From contig CM075101.1 of NCBI GenBank assembly GCA_037576195.1, positions 28,520,001 to 28,584,000 on the forward strand: a stretch of 64,000 bases of DNA. Direction: 5' to 3'. Below the pieces are notes generated by a model. It was not told the origin of the DNA. It was given only the letters and a program-made list of their open reading frames with translations, and did no database searches. The DNA comes from Phytoseiulus persimilis. Its lineage: Eukaryota > Arthropoda > Arachnida > Mesostigmata > Phytoseiidae. The translations under genes were made by a program, and so were the position numbers. Of the stretch, positions 38,871 through 49,313 are shown piece after piece (the stretch's first letter is position 1; each line of letters begins with the position of its first letter).

Positions 38871-38989
38871 TCGCAGCGTGGAGTTGCGGGGGCTCTAAAA
38901 TTGACTGTGTCCGCTGCAGCAGATGGATGGACCGTTGAGGTTATCGCGTAAGAACAGTCATGAACTCCGAATCCTCCAGCGAAGTGTTC

Positions 38990-39532
38990 CTGATGAGCCC
39001 TCTATAAAGCTAGCAAACGACCCCAAGAACCTCTGGTCCTGGTTGACGGCCAGTGCTCCTTGATAGACCCGCGGATACAGCCTAGGTTAACTCTGTCGTT
39101 CACTCTCAGTTGCGGCTCGTTCAGGCTCCCGTGAACATGCTGCGACCGTATTTCATGCTTGTGGATGTGGGCTTCGAAATCAGTGTTCGGAAGACTCTCC
39201 ATGAATATTCCAAGCTAGAGGGCTGACGTTATACTCGAACTCTTCGAACGGTCCGACCGAAGTGAAAGGTCTCTACGCCCCCTCTGTGAAAGTTCGCACC
39301 TAGAAGCCATCGACCATTGAATTATTTTCCTCCTGCCAATCCTTGTGATGATCTCTTCGATTTTCTGCCAGAGCCAACCGTTGTGTTCCGTTTCATCATG
39401 GACAAATCTGCAATCAGAGAGGAGCCTCCAATAATAGTCGGCGTCGTTTCGAGCAGGAATGTAGCTCGGAAATCCTCCGGGGTAATACAAGGAAAACCTG
39501 AATCTGATCTGATTGAGAACTGATGGTTCCAA
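38990..39532 (-). pseudogene. Ty3/Gypsy reverse transcriptase remnant (frameshifted)
   Basis: A 105-codon minus-strand frame (39532-39215) contains WLWQKIEEIITRIGRRKII, the 'P.P.I+++L..+G.AK.F' segment just before the first catalytic aspartate block of gypsy RT. A shifted frame then gives RPFTSVGPFEEFEYNVSPL (about 39280-39222), matching 'TAF.....G.+EF..MPFGL'. A third stretch has LRVNDRVNLGC (about 39116-39084), matching 'L.LN..KC.FG', and QRFLGSFASF (about 39038-39009), matching '+SFLGL..YYR+F'. The YxDD box is not intact. No long terminal repeats or gag/protease could be placed, although minus-strand frames at 40018-40260 and 40356-40649 lie where gag or protease would be expected. Inactive LTR-retrotransposon fragment. 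Confidence 0.78.
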
Positions 39533-40017
39533 CGATCATATCTCTGTCGGGTTGCATGCGTTCAAACTTTTCTGGTCGAAACGAGACGAGATTTGAAGAT
39601 GTACCAGTGACGAGGAGGCTCGGAGTCGCTACTCGTTTGCAGAATATTCTGTTGAGAGTGTTCGAAATGTTGTCGCCGTGTCGTCGACCCCGGCCGACAA
39701 CAAAAATTTCTTATGTGGTAAAAAGAGGATTTAATTTATATCAGAATTAAATCTGAACCATCTTAAGACCCAAGCCCACCGCCCGCAATGGGATTTGCGA
39801 GGCGATAGGGAGTGTTACTGAAGCAACACCGAAAGGTGATCCCGGGACACTTCTGAGGGCTGGCTGAGAGGTTCAGCCGGAAAACAAAGAAAAGACAGGG
39901 ACTAGACCCGCGCTGGTCTCTCTCTCTTCTTTTCTCCGAAAGGTGGTCGTACGATCAGTCTGGAACCTCGCTTCCCCTCACTTTTCTCATACAGATTTCT
40001 CGAACTAACGTCCGCAG

Positions 40018-40649
40018 TCACGATTGTTTAAAGAGACGATGACCATGACTAGGGAAAAGACTCGGTATCGGAACTGAGGAAGGTTCTAAACCACGGCGAA
40101 GGAAATATCTGGCGCTATGATTGTACGTGTCCTCTTCAACCAAGAGCCCTAGAAATGCTATTGCTCCGAACGTGCCTCGTGCCAGGTCGGGCTTGATCCT
40201 CTCCCTGTGAGAATTAGATATAGGGGGGACGTTTGCAAGAAGAAGTTGCGGAATTCTCATTATTACCGACTGAAGGGGTGGTAGGGAGTGCAGCCACCAG
40301 GCCGCCAGCTTCTCACAACTCCGGGTATATGTTCCTATTCTCAGAATACCGAGGTTCAGAGTCCCCTTTTGTCCATATGGTTGGCCACAGTGCGTCGGTA
40401 ACGGTTCTCTGCCGCAATGACTCCGGCTGGAGTCTGGAACGTAGACCTCTGATTACTGTACTCTGAGGGGCTCCTTAGTAGCTCGGCCTCGAAACGCGAG
40501 CCCCCGCAAAATCGCTGGAAACCGAAAGATCCCTTCCTCGGAGAGCAAGTTTCATGACTGGGACGTCCAGTGTTTTTGGGACTGGTGTTCTCAACGCCCT
40601 GGGTTACTCTGACCAGAACTGGATTGGATGTCGCTCGAAGCATTGGCAT
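40018..40649 (-). other. open minus-strand frames upstream of the gypsy remnant
   Basis: Two frames, 40356-40649 and 40018-40260, precede the RT remnant on the same strand. They sit where the gag and protease region of a Ty3/Gypsy element should be. I see no zinc knuckle (CCHC) and no DTGA protease motif, so assignment to the element is positional only. Confidence 0.15.
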
Positions 40650-41227
40650 TCGAACCCGATGACGATTTTCTTCCCGGCTCCTTGTGGCCCTTCTCCGTTC
40701 AGTCGCGGATTTTCCAGCAACTTCTTCCCAGCGAGATGAATGACTCGACTCAACGAACGCGGCAGCGCCGAGAGAACCCAGACGTGGCTGCCTAATACAG
40801 CACAGACGATGCGGCTTTCTCCTTTTGCGTCATTCTTTCATTATGGTAATGAAAATGATAGTCGTCATCTTTTAGCTCCCAGAGCCGACTCTGATGTGTC
40901 ATTCAATATAGCGGCGGCGGCTGCAGCGGCAGCGAAGACACTGGCTCCCTTCCTCTGCCCCAGGCTGGGATCTCGTCCCGTTCTTGGCATTGCGATCCTC
41001 GGGACGCTAACCAAATCCATCTAGCGAGTCGCCAGCCCTTCCACCAGTCGTTATTCCTAGTGTTGATTCCCGAGGCATGATTCGTCGGTCAAGCCGACAG
41101 ATGGGCGAATCCTCAACGCGGTGTGCACGACGGAATGGATCTCCCTGTGGCATCAACGCGGCGTTGATTCGAAGTACCACGTCCAGCAGTAACACATCGA
41201 GCTTGCTCGTCTCGGTCCTATGGTGAC

Positions 41228-41422
41228 TTGGAACTTCAGTCGCGATGGATTCGTCCAATGAGGGAGAAATCTCAACTACTACTCCAACAACGACAACAGC
41301 AGCAACAGCGCTGCTCATTCACCGATCGGACACCCTCTTGGTTAACCATGGAGTGCCTGCATGCCTCCTCGGGACGATCCGAAGCTGCGAGAAAACTCGT
41401 GGACCAATTGGTGGTAGATTGA
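41228..41422 (+). other. CAA/CAG repeat within an open frame
   Basis: Around 41275-41315 a run of CAA, CAG and AAC-like triplets encodes glutamine in this frame, threonine/alanine in the next, and valine on the opposite strand (41007-41318). All three frames are open. This is most likely an imperfect microsatellite; no domain supports any one of the frames. Confidence 0.2.
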
Positions 41423-42374
41423 AAACTGTCAGCGATCGAAAAGAACGAGTCAGTTGCCGCCGGTGCTAGACAACCTTGAACTCAGGATAGTTTCACTTAC
41501 GGAACAGCCCTCAGAGCTGTGATGAGTAACGTTCGTGAATACCGCTGTCAGCTGATGGAGTCTTGCTGACGCTCCCGCCTACCGCTTCCCCTCTCTCTTC
41601 GAGTGCGGATCCCCTCTGCGCCCGAGACGATCTCTTGGCGAAGCGGGTGCAGGCACCCTGCCTCAAAGTCGCAGGAATCCGCCCCTTCCATTGCTGAGGG
41701 TCAGACGGGGGAGATGGGAATCGGAGAATGAGTAAACGAATCGTTCGAACCGGCTTTTTTGGTTGCGCAAGCGACACGCAACATTCTGCAGTTTTTTTTC
41801 TGCTAGGTCGTTCGTCCGCTTCAACCATCAGCGGACTCCAGATTGTTCAGCTCAAAAACCCTCCTTCACAGACATTTCTCACCCGATCTGATCTGATCAA
41901 TCCCTCCTCCCCAGCACTCGCATCCACATGGGTGGTGAATGCGACTCAGTTGAGATCCGACGATCATTCGACGCCGATCACAGAAGCCGCGACCTTCGCA
42001 ATGCTTGGCGACACGTTGTGAAGGTAAGAAACCCGATATCCAAGCCGTAATTGCAAGCTGCACCGAGACGCGCCGCCATATCGAAGAACTCGATCGGTAG
42101 AGTGCTTGTCACAAGTATTCACACCTTTGGGGCCCGCGCTTTCGAGCATTATTCATCTACCAATTCACGGATGCTACCATTGACGAATGGTGCCGAAAGA
42201 ACGAGCTCCACAGACCACATTTCAGCAGATTCTCACATCAGAAGAGGACCTCGGAGCTTGCACAGCGTGTCGAATCATCCGAACGAGATTCTGCTGACTC
42301 AGCATTCATGCCGACTACGAACACGATCCACTCAGTTAGAGCTTCGACCGTCAGCTATGAGACGACTTTGACAA

Positions 42375-42698
42375 TCACCCATTCGGCTCGCTCGACGTTT
42401 CTCCTGCAAGGGCCGTAAAAAATATAAGGACGATACAGTCGATGGAATCAAAGTACCGATCGAGTGTCCTTGAGCTTTGTGCCTTGAACTGGTGCAAGAA
42501 AGTAGCGAAGATCCAGGCGGGTCTGCTCGAAAACAGAAGAGTTCGACGCGGCTCAACTCGTTCCCCGATATCATTGCTGGTCATTGCTGTACCTCTCTCA
42601 ATCCGCACGATTCTCCAGTCGAAGAAACGTTGTAAAGCTTCAGCGATATTAGAACGGAAACCCGTCAACGGCTTCAGCTCCGAACTCGGAGTCGGATC
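42375..42698 (-). pseudogene. BTB/POZ-domain remnant
   Basis: The minus-strand frame reads ALQRFFDWRI, then ERVEPRRTLLFSSRPA, then IFATFLHQFKAQSSRTL, then YFDSIDCIVLIFF. These are in the right order and spacing for the first two thirds of a BTB domain: the N-terminal helix ('L..+FD...'), the 'G..+.AHR.LLS.RS' segment, the 'FA..F...F.E....+L' helix and the 'D.D.+....L.FF' strand. The usual histidine before Arg-Thr-Leu-Leu is replaced (E-P-R-R) and the frame stops soon after LIFF. The C-terminal BTB helices are not found downstream in any frame, so the copy is truncated. BTB domains of this type occur in SPOP-like cullin-3 adaptors together with MATH domains, like the one at 35.1-35.4 kb. A diverged but expressed exon cannot be excluded. 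Confidence 0.55.
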
Positions 42699-43115
42699 GA
42701 TCGATATTCACCTCTTATTGCTTCTTCGTGATTGATCTCCGCCATGCTGGCGGCTCCGCGTTTAATATCCGGGATTTTATCCTCTCCACGAAGGGTACAG
42801 CGGGAGAGAAACGCTCAAAATAACTGTCCGCATAAATCAAGATGATGCCACCCGTTATGCTCGGGAGGACTCAGAGTTTCAGACTTGTGAGATGACTACG
42901 TAGGTGAGAAATGTACAACTCGTTTTTCTATTGCGTCGAAGGCGTGGAAGAAGGGGACGGCTTAGCTCCTGCTGGTGATGGTGAAAAACCCGGGTCTCCA
43001 TTCACCTGACAAGTAAACCTTCTATATGTTGAAAATTAGATCCGGCCCTAACGGTGCGCATCGGATCCTACATCAAAAAAGAGGAAAAACGTTCACCGTC
43101 GTTCTGGGCTGAACA

Positions 43116-43144
43116 CCCCCCCCCCCCCCCTCCCCAAAAAAAAA
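43116..43144 (+). repeat. C15 run followed by C4 and A9
   Basis: Fifteen C, then T, four C and nine A in a row. It lies about 190 bp outside the foldback repeat. It may mark an element end but could equally be slippage. Confidence 0.8.
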
Positions 43145-43350
43145 TATGATGAGAATGTTCGTATTTGACCGCTGTGTACAGGGTGTGTTCTTCGAGCTGT
43201 AACATTGTCGTGGACTCCGTGTTTGAGCTGTATTTCGGTTATTTTGATCGGAAGCTCTTGGAGAGGCGCATCTTCTCGCATTTTTATTTTTAACAATCAG
43301 ATCGGGGTGGCCTTTTCCAGAGCTCGTCGAAGTTCTCCTCAATTTAATCC

Positions 43351-43404
43351 ATGGCACCTAAAAGAACCTACCAGAATCGCCGATTCTCAACCGATTCCGG
43401 AAAA
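43351..43404 (+). pseudogene. left-arm copy of the MAPKRTYQ ORF (broken)
   Basis: The ATG and the residues MAPKRTYQ match the start of the right-arm ORF. A one-base loss shortly after changes the frame and a TAA follows within about 18 codons. Further on, the sequence encoding SIRDTPKLSPPD is still recognisable in another frame (about 43446-43481). Product unknown. Confidence 0.55.
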
Positions 43405-43940
43405 TAAAAAACGGAGAGATTCCTCCCGAGTGAGGAGAAACGGTATTCAATACGAGATACCCCTAAATTGAGCCCCCCAGACACCCTGCCGACCTCTCTC
43501 GTGGAGAACCGCCCTTAACTCTTCAGGGAAGCCGTTATCGGTTTCACTCATGGCGAAAGTTTCTTATTTTGAGCAAACTACCCGAAAACGAAGTAAATGA
43601 GTCGATCCGAAAACTTTTTTTTCACCTGAAAAGTCACCTGGCGCCCATTCATGTCCCCGCTTGAAAACGCGACAACTCAGCAGCTGACTGGAGGAAGTCA
43701 TCGCGGCGAAACTCCTGGTTCGTAAGGAAAAATTTGATTTCTCGCGACTCTTCCGAGCTGTTGACCACTGCCGAGTTTTCGACGCGTTTCCAGACGGGGA
43801 CATGAGATGACGCCCATAAACTGTTGAGGTGAAGAAAGAAGTTATCGGACCGACCCGGTTACATCGTTTCCGGGTAGTTTCGCTCAAACTGAGGAACTTT
43901 CGCCAGCAGTGAAATTTCCGAAATCGGCTTTCCCAAGGAG

Positions 43941-44153
43941 TTACGGGCGGCCCTCCACGGGAGAGGTCGGCAGGGGGTCTGGAGGGCTCAATTTGGGGGT
44001 ATCTCGTATTGAATGCCGTTTCTCCGATTCGCAACCGATCTGCGCGTTCTCCCAGGCGTTCTGTAGGAGGGATCGTGCGGAATCTTTCCGTTCTTTATCT
44101 TTCGAAATCGGTTGAGAATCGGCGATTTCCTGGTAGGTTCTCTTAGGGGCCAT
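43941..44153 (-). CDS. right-arm small ORF (MAPKRTYQ...), unknown product
   Basis: A 70-codon ATG frame begins MAPKRTYQEIADSQPI and is rich in Lys, Arg, Glu, Ser and Pro. It ends ...TSPVEGRP immediately before GTAACT, where the last codon runs into TAA, a position that could also be a splice donor. It is the better-preserved of two copies facing each other across the palindrome. The composition (charged, disordered, ending Ser-Pro rich) suggests an N-terminal tail rather than a folded domain. I do not recognise it. It may be the first exon of a gene captured and inverted, or the 5' end of a transposon gene. Confidence 0.35.
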   Translation of the reverse strand: MAPKRTYQEIADSQPISKDKERKDSARSLLQNAWENAQIGCESEKRHSIRDTPKLSPPDPLPTSPVEGRP

Positions 44154-44956
44154 GGAATAAATTGAGGAAAACTTCACTCTAATATTAAAGATATCGAATG
44201 TTTACTTGTCCGAAACTTCGCGTCTTCCGAGTTGGCCGACCATTACTGTCCGTCGCTCATTTCCAAAATCGGTCGTCATGTTCTCGACGTAGTATTTCGC
44301 GGTCAATAATCTTTGATGCACGGCTTTCGTCGTTGAGAGTCATCGATCGGCCAATCTATTGAGGGATCGCCGACTTCGATGGAGAACCGACGCAAGCATT
44401 TGCCCGGACTTCGCAATACCGTAACGACTCCGGCAGAGCGCTCGACTCAGTGCGCTGGTTTCACGGCTCGAAATTCCAGAGTCGACGGTCCAGGCGGGAT
44501 TCGGCGCAGAGATTCGAAGGGCGGAAGTCGAGAGCATCGAGACCACTGCGTGTGCTGGTCATGTATGTGGATGAAAATCCATGGGTTGAGCATAGCGTAA
44601 GTAATTGCATCCTTAAATCCGGTGCAACTGGAAAGGAGTCGGCTTGCCAAGCCTCCCATCTTCGATCCCGGTCGGCGGCGTTAAGACAGGAACAGGCAAG
44701 GGTCGAGTAGCTCGCTAAGGATCTCTACGAGCAGTTTGCTACTGTTGCTCCCCTTGCTCCGCTGACCGGCTGCCTCGCCACCCACTTACGGCTATGAGCT
44801 AATGGCCCTCTCGAGGTAGTAGAGCGCACCATCGTCCACCTGCTGAACTCTTGTCCTGTGCGTCCATTCTCGACCAGCTGCAGCAGGCGGGAACTTCCTT
44901 GACGCCCAAAACAATCTGCTCTAACTTACTGAGATTTTCGTCCCTCTCTCTCTTTC

Positions 44957-45311
44957 TCAGAAACACCGTCCGGACCTCAGAGGGGACCGAGTGAGGGTGC
45001 ATTTTCCGATGACCAGCTCAGGCAAACAGGCCTTGATTTCGATGCGGATCCTGTTCTTCCTCGTCTCTCCCTTTGCTTGACTGAGCATAACGGAATGGCG
45101 CCCCGGAAGGAAGTCAAGTGAGCCTCCCACTCCATAGATGTAGATTTTGACTCCCCTCTCCGTGATCCCTAGGGAGAGGAATGGAGTCATCTCATCCTGA
45201 GAGACTTCCAGGGTTTTTCCCTTGAAAAATTTTGAGGAGGAGGAACGTGGAGGCGGAAGAAACTTACTGCCTCCACTTACGCTCTTTGCCTCGATCGTCG
45301 GTATAAAACAT
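44957..45311 (-). CDS. candidate two-exon small gene (80 aa), unknown product
   Basis: Read on the minus strand: an ATG at 45311 opens MFYTDDRGKE, followed by a strong donor GAGC|GTAAGT (exon 1 ends at 45281). After a 112-nt intron comes a pyrimidine-rich acceptor CTCCCTAG (AG at 45170-45169). Exon 2 then continues in the same frame: ITERGVKIYIYGVGG, then a balanced mix of basic and hydrophobic residues to a TGA at 44957. A TATA box and initiator are correctly placed about 70-95 bp upstream of the ATG. The exon 2 part has alternating hydrophobic/charged residues suggestive of beta strands and two cysteines. No signal peptide or known domain was seen. Alternative: exon 2 may use AG|GTCCGG near 44970 as a donor and be longer. 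The structure is inferred from signals, not from similarity. Confidence 0.42.
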
Positions 45312-45380
45312 CACCTCGCCTTCAAAAGATTGACCGTTCCCCAACGGAACAGAGAGAAAATACCAAGGAGAAGCAACGGC

Positions 45381-45408
45381 TGAAAAGACGGCAGTAAACT
45401 TTATATAT
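45381..45408 (-). promoter_or_regulatory. TATA box and initiator of the 45.3-kb candidate gene
   Basis: On the minus strand TATATAAA begins at 45408, and a TCAG initiator has its A at 45381, 27 bases downstream. That is the canonical arthropod core-promoter spacing. The next ATG downstream opens the candidate CDS. Confidence 0.5.
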
Positions 45409-45539
45409 CGAGGGGCCAGCCAGAGTTGAGGGAGTTTTCCCCCGTGTTCCTCGGCTCCCGTTTCAATCCCTCATTCCTTTGGTGTCCTTCGGACTAAACT
45501 GATAGAAGCTCGAGGAAAACGTCTTTTTTGTACAATCTC

Positions 45540-45641
45540 CACCTGAAAATCCGGTAACTCCTCTCTGCAAGCTCCGACCTCCCGCCGTCTCGCCGCTCCC
45601 CACTCCCAACTCTCTTCGTCCCACACCTAGGTACGCCACAG
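45540..45641. mobile_element. hAT-like terminus without a recognised partner
   Basis: Read inward on the minus strand from 45641, the sequence is CTGTGGCGTACCTAG followed by G-rich DNA. This matches the right terminus of the MITE at 25.88 kb at 13 of 15 positions with the same subterminal base bias. A matching left end with an 8-bp duplication (GGTGCAGG expected) was not found nearby. It may be a solo end, or the partner may be diverged. Confidence 0.35.
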
Positions 45642-45649
45642 GGTGCAGG

Positions 45650-48600
45650 AGACATGGAGGAGAGTTTTGCGATAAAAAGTTTGTCAAATTTATTATCTGC
45701 TTCTTTCTCCCTTTGCCGGTCGTTTCCCTGTTCCTCTACACGGCATCTGCAGCAGCGAGCGCCCAGCAGTCGTCTATTGCCCTGTTCCTCCCTGTCGTCT
45801 CCGGTGGCATGCCGGTGGCTTCCAAGACGTTGAGCAGCGCACTCCGCGTCGCCGTCGTCCTGTCATTCGGCGCTCGGGATGGGGAGGTCTCCTTTTTTAA
45901 ACGAGGACCTCTTAAAGACGCTCAGCTTCTACCGCGCACGACCCCCACGACCCACACACTCTTATCGTAGGCGATACCTGCGAGGGCGAGTTCTTCACAA
46001 GCGGGGAAGAATGTGAGGCGCCGAGCCTCGTCAAGGGAAGAGCACAATCGTTTTCCGACCCGTTTGAGGATGAGAGAAGAGCTTGAGCAGTAAAAAAATG
46101 CAGAACCTGGTGAGTTTGATGGGGACTGCCCGAGCTGCCCAATCAGGAGTCATGTCGAGCACCAGTGATGGCATTTGAGGACAACGGATTCACAGTAGTC
46201 ACGTGGCTCCGAAACTAGCGCGTGACTCTTGGGAACAGACCGTGTGTCACCGGTAACAGGAGAATCCGGATCCTCTTTCGAATCTCGAACGACCAAGGAG
46301 CGCGGATCACCGTGGAGCATTTTTCGCGATCAACGATCCGCTGGGCTTGGAACTCGGAACGTTCCGGGAATACTCTGGACGTGGAAGTCCACCACGAGTG
46401 AATGGCTGGCACACTGAGAACGATAAAGATCCGACAGAGAGAAACGGAAGCACTGCCATCGTTCCTAGGAGAGCAGAGTGGAATTCCGGCTCGTTCTCCC
46501 CTTTACCAGTCAATGAAGAGCCCGAAATGCCAGCCAGCACTCAGACTCAGCTGACCTGCCAGGTCAGAGCGGGTCGTCGCAATTTATATGGAGCAGAGTC
46601 AAGAAGTCATGACCACTAGCAGCGCCAACGACCGTCTGTCTCCGAGTCCGGGTGGTGGGCTTGGCGGCTTTCTTCCCTGCTTGCTTTCTCGCTGGGTGGC
46701 TGTTTATCCACTGATCTCTGAGGAGCGTGATTCGCTTTTTGAGAAGGAGCTCTGCGAAAGGCAGCCGAGCAAGCAAGCAGGCGGACACACGGGCGGCGAA
46801 CAGACCTACGGACACATCGAGCGAGGAAGGAGGAAAACAGGAGAACAGACTCTTCTACGTCGTCAGCGCGGTCATGTGCTCGCCGGGCTCTTCTATCTTC
46901 CGTCGTTCCATTTCCTGGAGGCGTGCAGCGGTGTGCCGTGGTGTGGCATCCTTAGAGAACTAATATCCTTTGTTTGGTTTTTATTTGATGTCGCTGTCTG
47001 GAGTCACATCCTCGCCTCGGGCGTCCGTCCGGCCTGCCACCCGCTCATGAGCGGGATGCCGTACCCGCTGCTGCCGCGACCCGCTGAGGAAAGCATGGAG
47101 TATACGGCGGGAAGGGTGGCTGACACAAGCGGATAGGGACGCAGCGAGGGACGGATCCTGACGCACAAACCACGACCAAGGCCTTCACGGCGACGTCTTG
47201 GCACGCCGCGGTCACCGCCGCCGAGAGAAGCGCTCCGTCCCCGAGCGAGTCCTCTGCGTCTCCTTAACGCCGCGCCGTTCCACACCGACCGCCGACTCAT
47301 TGAATTACAAATTCTCTCCTTGGCCGACTACTAGGTGGCCGCCGAACGCGAGGAGTTGGTGATAAACATTCTCCTTTCGCGGGAAACGCCGACAGCGAGC
47401 GAGTTACCGCCGGAACAAGCCAGTAGGCATCGTGAGCGGAGAGAAGGCAGCCGAGCGACCAAGAGATAAACAGGAGAATTTGAACTGCGGTCCCCAGGGA
47501 TGTCGTCGGCAGCGGAGACCGGACGGCAATCTCCGTCCCGGCGAGCTCGATCTCGCCTCGCCACTAGGTGTGACGATCAGCAAGAGGAAGAACGACGACG
47601 ACGACGAGAACCGCCACTCGTGCGGGCCGAACGTCAACAACAACGAGAAGTGCCGGGGAGCGAGCCGGGAAGAAAGTCTGATTGAGTTTAAGCATGAGCA
47701 GATCCGCTGCTCCGTACTAAGCAGGAGAAACGTGGATCAGACACGCAGTCTTTCGCTTGCTCAGTTGCTTCCTTCCTCGCCCGTTCGTCCGTCCACCCGC
47801 TCACTTGCCAGCGGGGTCTGTCTAACTGGGAAACCATTCGATGCCGAGCTGTACGTACGTGGCAACCGGAACTCGATCCACAAGACAACTTATTCGCACA
47901 CGAACACACAAACAAACATTCGCAGCTCTTGGGAAAACGCTGGCCGCCCGCCCGCTCGCCCGCCCGCTCAGTCGTCCAGCGGGCTCAGCCAGTACCGTTA
48001 ACAGCAAGAAAAACGACGAGCCCAACATGATCTACCGGAACGAGATTCATTGCTTGAGCGTTGGACATAGAGTTTTTGTGTACACACGACAGCGTTGACG
48101 ATGAAGACCGGCAGCGCCAGGCCCAACGCCGGGCTTCCAACATGCGAATGAGGACCCGTTTTTGAGCGTTCGATCACGTAACCTCGAGCGGGCTTGTCAA
48201 GTGTGATATTCTACTTATGCCCGGATCACTGGGCACTGTGAAGCTGAGTGCATCGGCGGTGGATTCAGTGTCTTCCTGCAAAAAGAAAAAACGTTCCCAA
48301 AGCTGCACGTGTTCCGAACATGATTCGCAATCATCTCAGATGCTTCTATCCAATCAGGAGTTGCGTGAGGCTCTGCCGAAGAGGGTGTCGTCCTGTCGAG
48401 GAGGGGGTGTTCTGAGATTCGGTTCGCCAAACCGCGTTCCTGGGGCGATTCCAACATGGGCGGTTTTACGAGCTGAAATTTCGCTGCTTGTTTCAGATAG
48501 TTGGATGTACGTGTGCCGTGGCGGCGGGTGTTGTCCTCTCGGATGCAATTCCCGGCCTTTGGACCAGTCGACTACTGGGCATTCCGGCGACTGCGCCGGC

Positions 48601-48700
48601 ACATCGAATGCCGACTCAAACAACGTCTCGAAGTTTACATATACATAGAACAGAACAGCGAGAGCCTGGCGCACTTGTTGAGAACGATCTCCATAATGGG
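45650..48700. other. stretch without a supported gene
   Basis: Several frames of 90-190 codons are open, the longest 47432-48001 (plus, GTG-initiated). It includes a short run of GAC codons giving four aspartates (about 47593-47606) and a CGCC-type repeat at 47941-47975. At 48497-48499 a TTGTTTCAG acceptor precedes frames open on both strands. No domain was recognised and no complete exon pair could be assembled. Confidence 0.35.
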
Positions 48701-48770
48701 GGAAGGGATCGAAGATCGCGTTGCGCTCAGAGGAGAACGAAGTTCGGAGATCGCTCCAAGTTTCCAACCA

Positions 48771-49313
48771 TCATCCGGAAACTTCCGCGTGACCTAGAGT
48801 AGCGGAGCTTAGAGCTCCTTCGACGCGCTCAATCAACGAAAGATATGACCACACAATGATGTCGGCGGAATCTTTGGGAACTTCGCAGCGGAGACGGCGA
48901 CGAACTGCGGTTAGGAGGCGGAGAACCAAAAGAGCTTTCCTCGTCGGCCTCTCGTCTACAATATTGTGCGTGGTCGCAGAGTCCGTCTGCATAACGAACA
49001 AACCACACCGGTGAGCCTTGTCATGGCCATCCCAAATTCGACCCGCGCTTTCCAAAACGTCGGAGCTGCTCTTCCAAACTAACAAAGGCAGCTTCCCCTG
49101 GATGAGCCGTCCGACCATTGCGAGCGCAGGATTCGACTCGTGCGCAGGTGGACGAGGAAAGGAACGAGCGTGCTTCAATCGAACACGAATGCAACGCAGC
49201 CTCGGAACGAACACCTCGGGCGATCCAAAAATAGTTGACGCCACACTCGAAGTCTCTTGTTCGCTCTTCGCAGCCTGGCTGTTCATCGACGACTGGCTGG
49301 AGAGGCGACCCAC
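48771..49313 (-). CDS. unrecognised 180-codon open frame
   Basis: The minus strand is open for 180 codons. The central part (about 49150-48810) has balanced composition with hydrophobic clusters such as LPLLVWKSSSDVLESAGRIW and KALLVLRLLTAVRRRLRC, unlike the Arg/Ser-rich shadows elsewhere. A possible donor CTAG|GTCACG lies near 48795. No family match is known to me, and an ORF of this size could arise by chance here. If real it is probably one internal exon. Confidence 0.22.
   Translation of the reverse strand: MGRLSSQSSMNSQAAKSEQETSSVASTIFGSPEVFVPRLRCIRVRLKHARSFPRPPAHESNPALAMVGRLIQGKLPLLVWKSSSDVLESAGRIWDGHDKAHRCGLFVMQTDSATTHNIVDERPTRKALLVLRLLTAVRRRLRCEVPKDSADIIVWSYLSLIERVEGALSSATLGHAEVSG

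Larger units (their letters stand above)
43330..44176. repeat. foldback palindrome with two arms of about 0.4 kb
   Basis: The plus strand from 43330 onward and the reverse complement from 44176 downward align along nearly their whole length. Shared blocks include the ATG start of the same ORF, TCAATACGAGATACCCC, TGCCGACCTCTC, AACTACCCG and TCATGTCCCCG, converging on a centre near 43722 with almost no loop. By eye the arms are roughly 75-80% identical. The right arm carries about 40 extra bases near 44050-44090. No homology extends past 43330 or 44176, so the boundaries are sharp. I saw no target-site duplication. It could be a foldback transposon, a non-autonomous element, or a tail-to-tail inverted duplication of one 0.4-kb unit; transcribed, it would form a long hairpin RNA. 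Confidence 0.8.

Noticed and set aside
41646..41653. GGTGCAGG as the left target duplication for the 45.64-kb hAT-like end
   Set aside because: The bases that follow (CACCCTGCC) bear no resemblance to the expected terminal repeat.
36000..42000. Long terminal repeats flanking the gypsy remnant
   Set aside because: I could not find a direct repeat of useful length on both sides by eye.
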